Source of the DNA: Planctomycetota bacterium
Lineage (GTDB): Bacteria; Planctomycetota; Planctomycetia; Planctomycetales; Planctomycetaceae
Length of the DNA: 45,667 bases
Assembly: GCA_003671275.1 (NCBI GenBank)
Contig: QWPB01000027.1
Coordinates: forward strand, 1-45,667
Direction of reading: 5' to 3'
In this document: one piece after another, positions 17,204-26,904 of the stretch
How the letters are laid out: each line of letters starts with the position of its first letter
Numbering within the stretch: the stretch's first letter is position 1
Translations under genes and position numbers: made by a program
The notes under the pieces: model-generated
The model's database searches: none
The model's input: the letters and a program-made list of their open reading frames with translations, nothing else
Told to the model about the DNA's origin: nothing

Positions 17204-17641
17204 CCGCAACTCCAAGTGAAGAAGAACTGAGTGAAGAGGGAATGACGAGGGCCATACGGCTGTAGTATGCGCACGCTCTCCTCCAAACGACAAGATGGGA
17301 GAAGTCAGATTTTTTGGCTCTTTCCGGAACTTTGTGGTCCGGGACGGGGATCACGCTCAGCCCCCGTGTCTCTGAGGTGAAGTGAATGCCGGGCCGCGTG
17401 GGCGGCCTTCCACTACGAAGTTTTGCGAAGCACCGATTTTTTCATGAAGCCGCAGAGTCGACTGGGTCCATGGGGGTGAGAGAAATCGGTTGGGACGGGG
17501 CCATCGGGAGGCTTCACCTTCCCAGGATTAGAAATGGCTTAACGTCTGCCTGTTGCTCAATCCAATTGATCCGGCTCTTCGCCTACATTATATCAGTGTC
17601 GGTGTTCTTCGGTGAAGGTCTTCCTCATTGAATTGGAAGTG
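17204..17641. other. Intergenic region between DUF3500 and the response regulator
   Basis: A 438-bp divergent gap. It holds two hairpins: ACGGGG (17344-17349) with CCCCGT (17362-17367), and GGCCGC (17392-17397) with GCGGCC (17402-17407). A candidate promoter for the plus-strand operon is listed separately. An 81-codon open frame at 17386-17631 is not convincing as a gene. Confidence 0.6.
17566..17594 (+). promoter_or_regulatory. Candidate promoter of the OmpR-type operon
   Basis: TTGATC (17566-17571), a 17-bp spacer and TATATC (17589-17594), each matching 4/6 of the sigma-70 consensus in a locally AT-rich patch about 48 bp before the regulator ATG. The match is moderate. Confidence 0.35.
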
Positions 17642-18316
17642 ATGACAAATCTGCTTCTCGTTGAAGATCATCGATCGCTCCTGCGAAGCCTGCAGACAGG
17701 TCTTGAGGAAGAGGGCTACCGCGTCCTGACGGCCACGAGCGGAGTCGAAGGCAAACTGATCATTCAGCGTGAACCGCTGGATGTGATTATCTTGGACCTC
17801 CAGTTGCCCGATGGCGATGGCCTTCAGCTTCTGCGAGAGATCCGGAAGGATCGTCGGACCGTTCCGGTTATGATCATGTCGGCTCGGGATTCACTGGAAG
17901 ATCGAGTTCTGGGGCTCGACTCGGGGGCGGATGATTATTTGGTCAAGCCGGTCGCCTTTGCGGAACTGCTGGCTCGCTTGCGTTCGCTGTTGCGACGCAA
18001 TGCCTCCTCCGAATCGGTTCTGCACTGCGAGGCGATGCAGCTCGACCGGCTCTCGCGGCGTGTGACCCGGCATGGAGAAGTGATCGAGTTGACGCGACGG
18101 GAGTTTGAGCTGCTGGAGTACCTGCTCCGTCACCAGAGCGAGATCGTGACCCGACAAATGCTGGCCCGCGATGTCTGGAAAGCGTCCACTGCCACGTGGA
18201 CTAATGTGATCGAAGTTCAAGTCAACTCGCTGCGTAAAAAGATCGAGCGACCCGAATGGCCGCGTTTACTGCACACGATTCGCGGCGCAGGTTACACCCT
18301 GGGAGGGCCCCCATGA
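17642..18316 (+). CDS. OmpR/PhoB-family response regulator
   Basis: A 224-residue two-component regulator. The receiver domain (residues 1-115) has acidic residues in LLLVEDH, the phospho-acceptor Asp52 (VIILDLQLPDGDG), Ser/Thr in MIMSARD and Lys in DYLVKP. The C-terminal winged helix (about 130-222) carries LTRREFELLEYLL, VWKASTATWTNVIEVQVNSLRKKI and IRGAGYTL, typical of OmpR-type DNA binding. The ATG at 17642 follows a GGAAG. Its TGA overlaps the ATG of the downstream histidine kinase (ATGA, 18313-18316), so the two are translationally coupled and surely partners. The controlled genes probably include the DUF1559 gene at the end of this operon. Confidence 0.95.
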   Translation: MTNLLLVEDHRSLLRSLQTGLEEEGYRVLTATSGVEGKLIIQREPLDVIILDLQLPDGDGLQLLREIRKDRRTVPVMIMSARDSLEDRVLGLDSGADDYLVKPVAFAELLARLRSLLRRNASSESVLHCEAMQLDRLSRRVTRHGEVIELTRREFELLEYLLRHQSEIVTRQMLARDVWKASTATWTNVIEVQVNSLRKKIERPEWPRLLHTIRGAGYTLGGPP

Positions 18317-19758
18317 ACTCCTCCCGATGGTCGATTCGATGGCGTCTGACGGTCTGGAACACCGGTGTCCTGACCGTTCTTTTCGGTTTTATCTGTCTGG
18401 TCATCCTTCTGGCTCTGCATAACCACCTGCGGTATCTGGCCGACCAGGATATGACCGAAGAGCTGCAGGAACTGATCGAAGAACTTCGGATCGATCAGAA
18501 TGAGGCTGCGCTGGTGACCCAATTGACGCCGCGCTATTCGGTGCATTCTCATTTCCACTTTCAGATTCTGGATGAATATTCACGGGTGATCTTTCGGAGT
18601 CGTTTTCTTTCACTGGTCACCCTGCCGCCGATTTCGCTTCAGGACTTTCGCGGTTACCGGTTCGAGGACGTGGACCTGGGGTCTGCCGGTGAATTCCGGT
18701 TGCTGTCGACTGCGATCCGGGATTCGCATTCCCGTCCCCTGCTGTTGCAGGTGATCTCTCCCCAGGCGGCCTTGCAGCAGGAGTTTCAGTGGTACGTGGG
18801 AGCCTTGCTGACGGCCTTTCCATTGGTGGTACTGCTGTCGCTGTTAACGGGCTATTTTCTGGCAAGGCGAGCGCTGCGGCCGCTGGAGCGAATGGCCCTG
18901 GCCGCCGAAAGGATTTCTGCCGAGCGGCTGGACCAGCGGCTTGATGTCGGGAATCCGCACGATGAACTAGGGATGCTGGCGACGACGTTGAACAAGATGT
19001 TCGATCGCATTCAGTCCTCGATCGTGCAAATGCGACAGTTCACGTCCGACGCCGCCCATGAGCTGCGTTCTCCGATCGCGGCTTTGAGAACACAATCCGA
19101 GGTGGCGCTGCGGGCCCCGCGTACGTTAGAGGTCTATCAGGAGGTCGTTCGCGAGGCGCTGGAAGAAACGACCCGGATGAGTGATCTGGTAGATCAGCTA
19201 CTGATGTTGTCCCGTCACGATTCGGGACAGCTGTCGGTCCTCTTTGAGGAACTGCCGGTCGATCAGTTGTTGCTGGATGTGATAGATCGTTTTCAAAGTG
19301 TGGCCGAGGATCGCGGGATCGTCCTGCAATGGACAAGTTTTATCGGTTGGGTCGTGCAGGGTGACGATGTCTGGTTGAGCCAGCTCTTCTGGAACTTGCT
19401 GGACAATGCCAGTAAGTACACGCCGCGCGGAGGCACCGTGGAAATCACCACTCGGGTGAACGGACTCTTCTGGGAGTGTTCCGTCAGCGACAGCGGGGTG
19501 GGGATTGCTCCGGAGCACCTGCCCCGAATCTTTGATCGGTTCTATCGTGTGGATCACTCACGAACCCGACATACCGGAGGAACTGGACTGGGATTGGCCC
19601 TCTGTAAATCGATTGCGGAAGCCCATGCTGGGCAGATCACGGCCACCAGCCAGGTCCAGGTCGGATCGGTATTTACGGTCGCTCTTCCCGGACATCCGGC
19701 AGTCATCGATCCAGCGGCATCGGAAGATTTCTCCTCTGACTGCGCGGGGGCTCCATGA
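18313..19758 (+). CDS. Membrane sensor histidine kinase
   Basis: A 481-residue kinase. The first membrane helix (residues about 13-36) and second (about 164-188) flank a periplasmic sensor of about 125 residues. Then come a HAMP linker ([17 protein letters not shown]), an HisKA dimerisation helix with the phospho-accepting His249 ([17 protein letters not shown]), and an HATPase domain with N box ([16 protein letters not shown]), G1 (VSDSGVGIA), F (FDRFYRVD) and G2 (GTGLGLAL). It phosphorylates the upstream regulator, to which it is joined by an ATGA overlap. A second ATGA overlap (19755-19758) joins it to the DUF1559 gene. The periplasmic signal is unknown. Confidence 0.95.
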   Translation: MNSSRWSIRWRLTVWNTGVLTVLFGFICLVILLALHNHLRYLADQDMTEELQELIEELRIDQNEAALVTQLTPRYSVHSHFHFQILDEYSRVIFRSRFLSLVTLPPISLQDFRGYRFEDVDLGSAGEFRLLSTAIRDSHSRPLLLQVISPQAALQQEFQWYVGALLTAFPLVVLLSLLTGYFLARRALRPLERMALAAERISAERLDQRLDVGNPHDELGMLATTLNKMFDRIQSSIVQMRQFTSDAAHELRSPIAALRTQSEVALRAPRTLEVYQEVVREALEETTRMSDLVDQLLMLSRHDSGQLSVLFEELPVDQLLLDVIDRFQSVAEDRGIVLQWTSFIGWVVQGDDVWLSQLFWNLLDNASKYTPRGGTVEITTRVNGLFWECSVSDSGVGIAPEHLPRIFDRFYRVDHSRTRHTGGTGLGLALCKSIAEAHAGQITATSQVQVGSVFTVALPGHPAVIDPAASEDFSSDCAGAP

Positions 19759-20762
19759 AGCTCTCACGCGGATTCACAGTGGTCGAACTGCTTGTGGTGA
19801 TTGCGATCGTGGCGATTCTGCTAGGGTTGATTTTGCCCGCCGTGCAGCAAGCTCGCGAGGCCGCACGTCGTACCCAATGCCGGAACAACTTGAAGCAGAT
19901 CACGCTCGCGCTGCATAACTACGAGCAATCGAACCACCGCTTTCCCATGGCGTGCGCTTTTTCGCTGGACGGTTCCTGGTCAATTCACGGGCGACTTCTG
20001 CCCTTTCTGGATCAGAGTAATTCCTATGGGCAGATCGACCTCCATCGGGAGTGGGACGATCCCGTGAATCTGCTCACAGGAATCCAGAAACAGTTCATTC
20101 CTGTCTATGCCTGCCCGAGTGATCCTCATTCCGATGAACTCTACCTGGACGATCCCGATGAGGGGCCCGTCAAGCCCGTGAACTACGGGTTTAACTATGG
20201 GACGTGGTTCGTCTTTGACCCCACCACGGGGCGAGGGGGTGATGGTTGTTTCTTTCCGAACAGCTCGCTCGGACCGCATTCGATCACCGACGGAATGTCG
20301 AATACCCTTGCCTGCTGCGATGTCAAAACGTTTCAGCCCTATTTCTGTAACACCGTCACGCCCAGTCGCCAGCCCCCGGTCTCCCCGTCGGATCTCGCTC
20401 CGTGGGCCGTAGCCGCCGTATTCAGGCTGGGCCCCAGCCTGCAGAACAATGGCGGTCACAACGAATGGTGCGAAGGCTCGGTGCATGAAAGCGGTTTCAC
20501 GACCGTCTTTCCTCCGAACTTTCGGGTGACCTACCAGCATTCGGATGGTCGCACCTATGACATCGACTACAACTCCCGCTACGAAGGGACCAGCCCGACA
20601 GAACCGACCTACGCAGCCGTCACCGCCCGCAGCTTCCATGTCGGGATGGTGCATGCCGCGATGATGGATGGTTCGGTGCGGAGCGTTTCGGATTCGATTT
20701 CCCTGGAGACATGGCGAGCATTGGGGACGCGACAACAAGGTGAGATTCCCGCCGAATTCTGA
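19755..20762 (+). CDS. DUF1559 protein encoded in a two-component operon
   Basis: A 335-residue DUF1559 protein with a prepilin-like N-terminus ([23 protein letters not shown]), the QQAREAARR and [15 protein letters not shown] signatures, [15 protein letters not shown] in the middle, and the C-terminal H-x-G...[13 protein letters not shown] motif. The start ATG (19755) overlaps the kinase stop, so translation is coupled to the sensor kinase. Compared with the copy at 854-1897 the middle segment is quite different, as usual in this family. The coupling suggests it is either the output or a co-sensor of the signalling pair. No clear terminator is visible in the 165 bp after it. Confidence 0.93.
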   Translation: MKLSRGFTVVELLVVIAIVAILLGLILPAVQQAREAARRTQCRNNLKQITLALHNYEQSNHRFPMACAFSLDGSWSIHGRLLPFLDQSNSYGQIDLHREWDDPVNLLTGIQKQFIPVYACPSDPHSDELYLDDPDEGPVKPVNYGFNYGTWFVFDPTTGRGGDGCFFPNSSLGPHSITDGMSNTLACCDVKTFQPYFCNTVTPSRQPPVSPSDLAPWAVAAVFRLGPSLQNNGGHNEWCEGSVHESGFTTVFPPNFRVTYQHSDGRTYDIDYNSRYEGTSPTEPTYAAVTARSFHVGMVHAAMMDGSVRSVSDSISLETWRALGTRQQGEIPAEF

Positions 20763-20927
20763 TTCCACGGTGATACAAAGATTTCATGACGACAGATTCG
20801 TGAGAATTTCCTTATCTACGGAAGTACGTCTCCGAAGCCAAACAGGGCGTTTGATAGAACCCATTCATTCCGCGTTCGCCTGGAGTGTAGTTGCCAGGCT
20901 AGGCTGACTCGCAAGGATGCGAAAACG

Positions 20928-21593
20928 ATGCCTCCATCGGTGATCCAGTTGGACGACGCTTTGGCGAAAATCGGCTTGTCATCCCCCGTTTCGGAGGACC
21001 CCGCCAGGTCGGTGAAATCGTCATTTGTTTACCGAAACCGGATGATTGTCACGGGGATCAGCATCGGTGCCGGTCTGGTTCTCCTGTCGTTCCAGCGTCC
21101 GTGGCCCCGGCAAAACCCAGCGTTGGAATGGTGTGTAGAACTGATTGGCTGGGTGTTGTTCTGGTCTGGCGCGATCATCCGGATCTGGGCGTCGACGTAT
21201 ATTTGTGCCAGCAAGAGTCGCAGCGTTGTCAGTACTGGACCGTATTCGCTGTGCCGTAATCCCCTGTACTGGGGAACCTTTCTGATGCTCAGTGGCTTCC
21301 CCTTTCTGATCCGCAATCCGTGGCTGGCGCTGTTCCTTGTCCCACCGATTGGGTTGTATCTGTGGGGAGTGGTTCCCGTGGAAGAACTGGTCATGAAGAC
21401 CATCCATGGGGCGGAGTATGAGGCGTATTGTCGTAAAGTCCCACGCTGGTGTCCGCGTTTTTCCGGCTATGCTCGAGGCGAAGCCCTCGATGGCCATGCC
21501 GTGGGGTATTACCGGGAATGTCTACGGCTGTTCTGGTGGCTGGGATTTGCCATCACGTTGGATTTGTTGTTCCGTTACCTGGAAATATCCTGA
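20928..21593 (+). CDS. Isoprenylcysteine carboxyl methyltransferase-like membrane protein
   Basis: A 221-residue protein with four or five membrane helices. It resembles the ICMT/PEMT family of phospholipid or isoprenyl methyltransferases: VSTGPYSLCRNPLYWGTFL is the characteristic GPYxxxRNPxY motif, and the C-terminal GAEYEAYCRKVPRWCPRF corresponds to the E-Y-x-x-Y-x-x-x-VPR-x-x-P motif. These enzymes use S-adenosylmethionine at the membrane; the acceptor cannot be told from sequence. The ATG at 20928 is preceded by AAGGATG further upstream but by no strong Shine-Dalgarno. It stands alone between the DUF1559 gene and the CHAT-STAND gene. Confidence 0.83.
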   Translation: MPPSVIQLDDALAKIGLSSPVSEDPARSVKSSFVYRNRMIVTGISIGAGLVLLSFQRPWPRQNPALEWCVELIGWVLFWSGAIIRIWASTYICASKSRSVVSTGPYSLCRNPLYWGTFLMLSGFPFLIRNPWLALFLVPPIGLYLWGVVPVEELVMKTIHGAEYEAYCRKVPRWCPRFSGYARGEALDGHAVGYYRECLRLFWWLGFAITLDLLFRYLEIS

Positions 21594-21729
21594 TCGACGG
21601 GAGACGCTCTCTGGTCGAGCAGGCTCCCCGCTCGCGATTGGTGTGATCGGTTGACATACTCTCATCGGTTGATTGGTGCCCACTCTGAGTCAGAGGCCAC
21701 CTCCAATCAGAGCTGTTGAGAGTATTGCA

Positions 21730-23574
21730 ATGCCTGTTGCGAGTTCATCTGAAGCCCCCGGCAGCCCGGTGATTTTGGCGGCATTTTCCAATGACCATCA
21801 GGATGCCGCAAATTATTTGCGGAATCTGTCCGAGGAAGCCCGACGCATTCAAGCGGTGCTCGAACCGGCAGTAGAACTGTGCCCACTGGTATTGTTACCC
21901 AATGCCACCCTTGACGAGATCCTGGATGCCTTTCAGAAGTATCGCAATCGAGTTGTGGTATTTCATTATGCCGGGCATGCCAATGGTTTCGAATTGTTAC
22001 TGGAGTCAGCCTCCGGCGGGGTCCACCATGTCGGAGCCCAGGGGCTTGCGACCTTCCTGGGGCAGCAGCAGGGGCTGCAGCTGGTTTTTCTGAATGGCTG
22101 TTCAACGGAACAGCAGGCAGAAGCGCTGCTGAATGCCGGGGTCGGATGCGTGATTGCGACGACCCAGTCGATCGATGATGCCGTGGCCACCGATTTTTCG
22201 TCGCGGTTCTACAAGGGGATCGTCACCGGGGCCCCGCTGCAATCTGCATATGCCGAAGCAGCCGGTTCAGCTCAGGCCGCAAGCGGTGGTTCGATCGATC
22301 GATTGATCCGCCATAAAGAGGACACCGTGCGTCCGGTCGTCGCCAGCCGCTGGCCTTGGCTATTGAAGTTCAAGCCAGGCGCGGAACGGGTGGCCCAATG
22401 GAGCCTGCCGGAAGCTGCGGGAGATCCGCTGTTCGGTCTGCCCACCGTTAAGAGACGGGATCTGCCCGAATCGCCGTATCGCCATCTGTATCGATTCGAG
22501 GAGCCGCATGCCGAAATCTTTTTTGGGCGTGGTCGTGAAGTTCGGGAACTGTATCAGCGAGTCACCGCGCCGGACTCGCCACCTGTGGTGCTGTTTTACG
22601 GACCGGCGGGAGTGGGTAAGTCGTCGTTGCTCGATGCGGGGTTGATTCCGCGACTCGCGGGCCCGCATGAAGTGCGTTACCTCCGTCGCGAGATGGAGTT
22701 GAACCTGGGGGAGTCGTTGCGAATGGCCTTTGCGCCCGAGTTCCGTAACCTGTCGCGGCGGGACGCCTGGATAGCAACCGAGAAACAACTCCAGCGTCCA
22801 CTCGTCATTGTCCTGGATCAGGTCGAAGAAGCGTTCACCAAACCCCACCCGCAATTCCCCGATGAATTGGCTGAGTTTACCCAGCTATTGCGGCGAATCT
22901 TTCATGCTCCTGACAATCGCCCCCGGGGACGTTTGATTCTCGGTTTTCGTAAGGAGTGGTTTGCGGAGATCGACGAACGTCTGGCCGATGCCCAAGTACC
23001 ACGCTCACGCGTCTTCCTCGAAAGGCTGACTCGCCGGGGGGCCATGGAAGCCATTACCGGACCGGTCGATGACTTGCGGCTCGCAACGCATTACAAGCTG
23101 ACGGTCGAGCCGGGATTACCCGATCTGATCGCGGATGATCTGCTGGCCGATCCGGAAACACCGGTGGCTCCGACGTTGCAAATTCTGCTGACCCGCATGT
23201 GGTCCGAGGCGTGCCGCATCGATCGCGAACACCCGACATTTGATACCGATCTGTATCAGTCGCTGCATCGGCGGGGAATCATGCTGAATGACTTTCTCAA
23301 TCAGCAGACGGAGATGATCCAAAAGCGATTGTCCCATGCGGTGGATAGCGGTTTTCTGCTGGATCTTCTGGAGTTTCACACGACCCCCATTGGAACCTCC
23401 CGTGACGAAGCTGGAGAAGATCTATTCCCGACAGGCTCAATCTGGGTTGCTGGCCCAGACTCTTCAGCTTTGCGAGGAGGCGTACTTGTTAACGTTCTCC
23501 GCTGCCGAGGGAACCGCTCGCTCGACTCGACTACTGCACGACACCCTGGCCCCCTTGATTCGCGCGCGCCATGA
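21730..23574 (+). CDS. CHAT protease-STAND ATPase, N-terminal part of a frameshifted gene
   Basis: Residues 1-190 form a CHAT (caspase-like) protease domain with the dyad His83 (HYAGH) and Cys124 (LNGCST). Residues about 265-555 form a STAND-type P-loop ATPase with Walker A GPAGVGKS (291-298), Walker B LVIVLDQVEE (Asp363) and the C-terminal HTTPIGTS segment. After about residue 560 the frame stops making sense, and the expected continuation appears in the next frame (second part, 23336-25888). Dropping one base near 23410 restores GTSRDELEKIYSRQ, the usual family wording, and would give one protein of about 1385 residues. The ATG at 21730 has GAGAG upstream; TTG at 21673 is a less likely start. 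Proposed role: a regulated protease switch in a conflict system. Confidence 0.82.
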   Translation: MPVASSSEAPGSPVILAAFSNDHQDAANYLRNLSEEARRIQAVLEPAVELCPLVLLPNATLDEILDAFQKYRNRVVVFHYAGHANGFELLLESASGGVHHVGAQGLATFLGQQQGLQLVFLNGCSTEQQAEALLNAGVGCVIATTQSIDDAVATDFSSRFYKGIVTGAPLQSAYAEAAGSAQAASGGSIDRLIRHKEDTVRPVVASRWPWLLKFKPGAERVAQWSLPEAAGDPLFGLPTVKRRDLPESPYRHLYRFEEPHAEIFFGRGREVRELYQRVTAPDSPPVVLFYGPAGVGKSSLLDAGLIPRLAGPHEVRYLRREMELNLGESLRMAFAPEFRNLSRRDAWIATEKQLQRPLVIVLDQVEEAFTKPHPQFPDELAEFTQLLRRIFHAPDNRPRGRLILGFRKEWFAEIDERLADAQVPRSRVFLERLTRRGAMEAITGPVDDLRLATHYKLTVEPGLPDLIADDLLADPETPVAPTLQILLTRMWSEACRIDREHPTFDTDLYQSLHRRGIMLNDFLNQQTEMIQKRLSHAVDSGFLLDLLEFHTTPIGTSRDEAGEDLFPTGSIWVAGPDSSALRGGVLVNVLRCRGNRSLDSTTARHPGPLDSRAP

Positions 23575-25888
23575 GGATTCCGACCTGCCCGGCCAACGGG
23601 CCCGCCGGATTCTCAATAACCGAATCGTCGACTGGTCCGACGGTCAGGTCGGAATTCCCCTCGATGCAAAAGACCTGAAAGAAATCGAGAACGCGATCGA
23701 AGGCACTCGGGAGTGGTCCGCGGATGAACAACGCCTGATCCGGGTCAGCCAGGAGCAGCGGTCATCGAATTTGCGCTGGCGGCGGATCTTCAAAGCATTG
23801 GGGCTGGCCGCTGTCGTGCTGATCGCGATTTCGGGGGGAGTGGCTTTCTGGCAGAGAGGTGTGGCCATCGCACAGAAAAAGTATGCCGACGCAAAAGCAT
23901 CGGATGCTGCCAAGGAAGCCCAGAATGCCCGCACGGCAGAAGCGATCGCCAAATCTGAAAAGGCAAAAGCCGAGGAAGAACGAGGAAAGGCCCAGGTGGC
24001 CCGGCAGGAAACGCGGGGACTCCTGGCCAGCAACCACTCACGCAGTGCCGCGACCGCTCGGGATTTGGAGAAGGATTTGCTCAAATCGGCCCACCACTTC
24101 GCCGCCGCCGCCGAAGCCGAGGATCTCCTATCGCCTTCCGACACCAGTGGGCCTCCTGAAGTGCCCCCTTCCGCCAGAATCTGGACCTTTGCAGCGGGGC
24201 ATTCCATGGGAGATGTCCAGCTGGTCGATTCGCTCACGCATAAGAACTATCCCGTTCATGAAGCCTGGCTGCTTCGATCGGGGAAAATCGCAGTCTGGTA
24301 TGGAGATCTGGGCACCTGTGAGATTAGTCTCTGGGGACCGAACGGGATTGAGCGGGGCATGACCCTGAAAGGGGCGGATCGCGTCGTATTGACGCCCGAT
24401 GAATCCGCGTTACTGGTGGACCCCAATCATTGGGAAGAAGGAGTGTCTCCTGGGGAAGTGTTGTCGATCGACACGCGGACGTGGGAGAAGACTCTCTTGA
24501 AGGATGTGGCCACCGAAACGTGGTCGAAGCCGGTACTGTACGGAACTGAAGTGGAGTCTCAGTTGGAGAAAGAGAACTGGAGATCGTTGGAATCGGCCGT
24601 GAAGGGGCTGCATGGGACGGATATCCGAGGACTCGAATTCTCTCTGGACCATTCACGCGTCCTGGTCTGGACTGCTAAATATGTGCATCCGCCGTCATCC
24701 ACCGTGGGAGTCGTCGATAACCCTCCCGGGATTGTTCAGGTCTGGGATCTGCGTGCGCGGGCCCCGGTCACTCCGCCATTGAAAATCGGTTCGGAGCTAC
24801 GAGGCGCCAAGTTTGCAGACAACCACCAGAAGGTTCTGATGTGGGGGGACAATGGACGTGTGTTGCTCTGGGACATTTCGCGGTGTCAGCGCATCCGTGA
24901 CATCCAGGTGAGCCCTGATGCGTTTCCCAGGTCTCCTGAGCCGATGTGGTCTGAAGACGGAAATCATTGGGTCAACATCGACGCCGGGCGGCAGCTGACC
25001 TGGGACTCGACAGGGTGGGGGATCGAATTGCAGGGAAAACGGGATTCCACAAAACCTCATCCGCTGCGAGGTATTCGGGAGATGCGTGCGGTGGACGGGA
25101 AGTGGGTACTCGGCTGGGGGGGATCATCGGGGGCCCCGGGAACCGGTAGCGGGGGATTCGCAGCCCTGTTTCATGGTCAATCCGGGGAATTGGCCTTCCC
25201 CCTCTTCCGGCATCCAGAGGAAGTGGCCATGACGCAGATTTCCAAGAATTCAGAACTGTTGCTGACGACCACCAACATCTCCGCACCCGGCAATCTGCTT
25301 CCAGCGGGGGTCCATCTATGGCATATCAGTACGAACACCGAACTGCTTCCGCCGATTCCGATCTTCAATAACATCGAGTCGCATTCGAATATGGACTTTG
25401 CGCAGCAGATATTGACGGTTCGGACACAATCCGGATCCAGTTCATGGGATAGTCCGATTCAATACATTACTTATCAGTGGGATCTCTCCGTGGACCCGAA
25501 TCTCGTGGTGGAAGATCCGCGTCTCGACATCGTCATTCGGACGGGAACCTATCTGGACAGTTTTGGCACAGTGACTTTTCTGCCCCGTGCCGTTTGGAAG
25601 AAGCTGAAAGACAATCCGGTTCGCCCTGCCTATGAAGACTGGTTACATTCTGTCGAGAACCCTGTTTCCGTGGTGAGTGAGCGACCCTCGCGGGTCGTCC
25701 CGAATCGTTCGGCGACCTCCATCGTGGGCGACCGCTTGCCGGGAAAAAGACGCATGAAACAAGAGAGGTCTCAAGACCAGCGGGAGGGGGGCCCAGCGAA
25801 TGCGGCGAACGAACTGTCAGAAAGTTCCCAACCTCCCGCGAAGACTCCCTCTCTCGAATCGCAAGCAACCAGGACTCCCCAGGACTGA
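23336..25888 (+). CDS. WD40-like C-terminal half of the frameshifted CHAT-STAND gene
   Basis: This frame continues the ATPase gene: from 23411 it reads LEKIYSRQ, then LLTFSAAEGTARSTRLLHDTLAPLIRAR, the typical end of STAND ATPases. Next come a membrane helix (FKALGLAAVVLIAISGGVAFW, near 23790-23850) and a charged coiled coil (KYADAKASDAAKEAQNARTAEAIAK), then about 550 residues of WD40/beta-propeller-like sequence (VQVWDLRARAPVTPPL, VLLWDISRCQRIR, GVHLWHISTN). The tail is long and polar. An ATG at 23336 could start it alone, but the 25 residues before the join are out of register, so it is best seen as the second half of one gene. A glycosyltransferase gene follows after 6 bp. Confidence 0.8.
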   Translation: MRWIAVFCWIFWSFTRPPLEPPVTKLEKIYSRQAQSGLLAQTLQLCEEAYLLTFSAAEGTARSTRLLHDTLAPLIRARHEDSDLPGQRARRILNNRIVDWSDGQVGIPLDAKDLKEIENAIEGTREWSADEQRLIRVSQEQRSSNLRWRRIFKALGLAAVVLIAISGGVAFWQRGVAIAQKKYADAKASDAAKEAQNARTAEAIAKSEKAKAEEERGKAQVARQETRGLLASNHSRSAATARDLEKDLLKSAHHFAAAAEAEDLLSPSDTSGPPEVPPSARIWTFAAGHSMGDVQLVDSLTHKNYPVHEAWLLRSGKIAVWYGDLGTCEISLWGPNGIERGMTLKGADRVVLTPDESALLVDPNHWEEGVSPGEVLSIDTRTWEKTLLKDVATETWSKPVLYGTEVESQLEKENWRSLESAVKGLHGTDIRGLEFSLDHSRVLVWTAKYVHPPSSTVGVVDNPPGIVQVWDLRARAPVTPPLKIGSELRGAKFADNHQKVLMWGDNGRVLLWDISRCQRIRDIQVSPDAFPRSPEPMWSEDGNHWVNIDAGRQLTWDSTGWGIELQGKRDSTKPHPLRGIREMRAVDGKWVLGWGGSSGAPGTGSGGFAALFHGQSGELAFPLFRHPEEVAMTQISKNSELLLTTTNISAPGNLLPAGVHLWHISTNTELLPPIPIFNNIESHSNMDFAQQILTVRTQSGSSSWDSPIQYITYQWDLSVDPNLVVEDPRLDIVIRTGTYLDSFGTVTFLPRAVWKKLKDNPVRPAYEDWLHSVENPVSVVSERPSRVVPNRSATSIVGDRLPGKRRMKQERSQDQREGGPANAANELSESSQPPAKTPSLESQATRTPQD

Positions 25889-25894
25889 CAACTC

Positions 25895-26839
25895 ATGGCC
25901 GACGTTGGACTCTATCACTGGCTCTCCCGTTCTCCACAGATACTGTGGCACTCTGCCTCCCGGGAAGAGGATGTGGGGCACTATCTGCCCGACGAGCGGA
26001 TCTATCGTCTTGTGATGAATCTGTGGCATCAGTCTGCGGATGAAATTGAAGCCTATTTCTATCACTGGCGGGCCCTGCGACCAATGCACCGGTTGCTCCA
26101 TCTCGTCAATGACCAGCCGATCTGTGAGGATCTACAGTCACGCGGGATTCCGGCGATCTTTGTGAATCAGAACTGTTTTCTAGATGAATCGATGTTCTCG
26201 ATTCAGCCTGAAATCCCCAAGAAGCATGATGCCGTGTATAACGCCCGAATGGCCCCGTTCAAACGGCATCATCTGCTTGCTGAGGTGGCCGCTCCGCTGA
26301 TCATCGGAGGGATCATTTCCTATGATGATACGCAGGAGTATTTCGATCGTGTTCGGACCCTGCTGCCGCAGGCCACGTTTACTCACGCCGATGCTCCCCG
26401 CAAGCAGATGAACCCCTTCGAGGTTTCGAAGATGCTGAATTCCGCCCGCGTCGGGATCTGCCTCTCGGAAACTGAAGGTACCATGTTCGCAGCCACCGAA
26501 TACTTGCTGTGTGGCCTGCCGGTCGTCTCCACGCCCAGTCATGGGGGACGTGAAACCTGGTTTGAACCACGGTTTTCCCGGATCGTCCCCGCCGATCCCA
26601 CTGCCGTGGCAGCTGCCGTACGAGAGTTAGTCACGATACAGTTTTCTCCGGAGTTAATCCGGAACGCGACGATTGCTCGTATGTCGGAACACCGTCACCG
26701 GTTCACCTCCGCGGTTCAGAGAATCCTGACGCATGAAAATTCTGGTCGTGATTTTGCCCGCGAATTCTACGGGAAGTTTCGGCACAAATGCGGTGAGTGG
26801 CGAGCCAACCGAGATGTGATGCACTATCGTCCCCAGTAA
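25895..26839 (+). CDS. Glycosyltransferase family 1/4-like protein
   Basis: A 314-residue protein resembling GT-B glycosyltransferases of the GT4/Glycos_transf_1 type. The C-terminal domain has the conserved acceptor/donor segment (SARVGICLSETEGTMFAATEYLLCGLPVVSTPSHGGRE), with the E-x7-E-like pattern of the nucleotide-sugar site. The N-terminal half is short for a full GT-B enzyme and reads MADVGLYHWLSRSPQILWHS at the start. It begins 6 bp after the WD40-like gene (ATG 25895), so it is probably translated from the same mRNA as the CHAT-STAND pair. The acceptor is unknown; modification of a protein, lipid or surface sugar is possible. Confidence 0.78.
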   Translation: MADVGLYHWLSRSPQILWHSASREEDVGHYLPDERIYRLVMNLWHQSADEIEAYFYHWRALRPMHRLLHLVNDQPICEDLQSRGIPAIFVNQNCFLDESMFSIQPEIPKKHDAVYNARMAPFKRHHLLAEVAAPLIIGGIISYDDTQEYFDRVRTLLPQATFTHADAPRKQMNPFEVSKMLNSARVGICLSETEGTMFAATEYLLCGLPVVSTPSHGGRETWFEPRFSRIVPADPTAVAAAVRELVTIQFSPELIRNATIARMSEHRHRFTSAVQRILTHENSGRDFAREFYGKFRHKCGEWRANRDVMHYRPQ

Positions 26840-26904
26840 TATCCGGAGACGAGTGGGACGCCGTCCCGTCGCGCGCGCTCCATTCCTTCGGCGGGGCGGG
26901 CGAG

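Noticed and set aside
17386-17631. 81-codon open frame in the gap before the response regulator
   Set aside because: No homolog-like features, no Shine-Dalgarno, and it overlaps hairpins and a candidate promoter.
21651-21680. Promoter before the CHAT-STAND gene (TTGACA at 21651)
   Set aside because: There is a perfect -35 but no acceptable -10 at 16-18 bp.
23398-23411. Programmed ribosomal frameshift in the CHAT-STAND gene
   Set aside because: No slippery heptamer, stop-codon context or stimulatory hairpin is visible; a simple indel explains it better.
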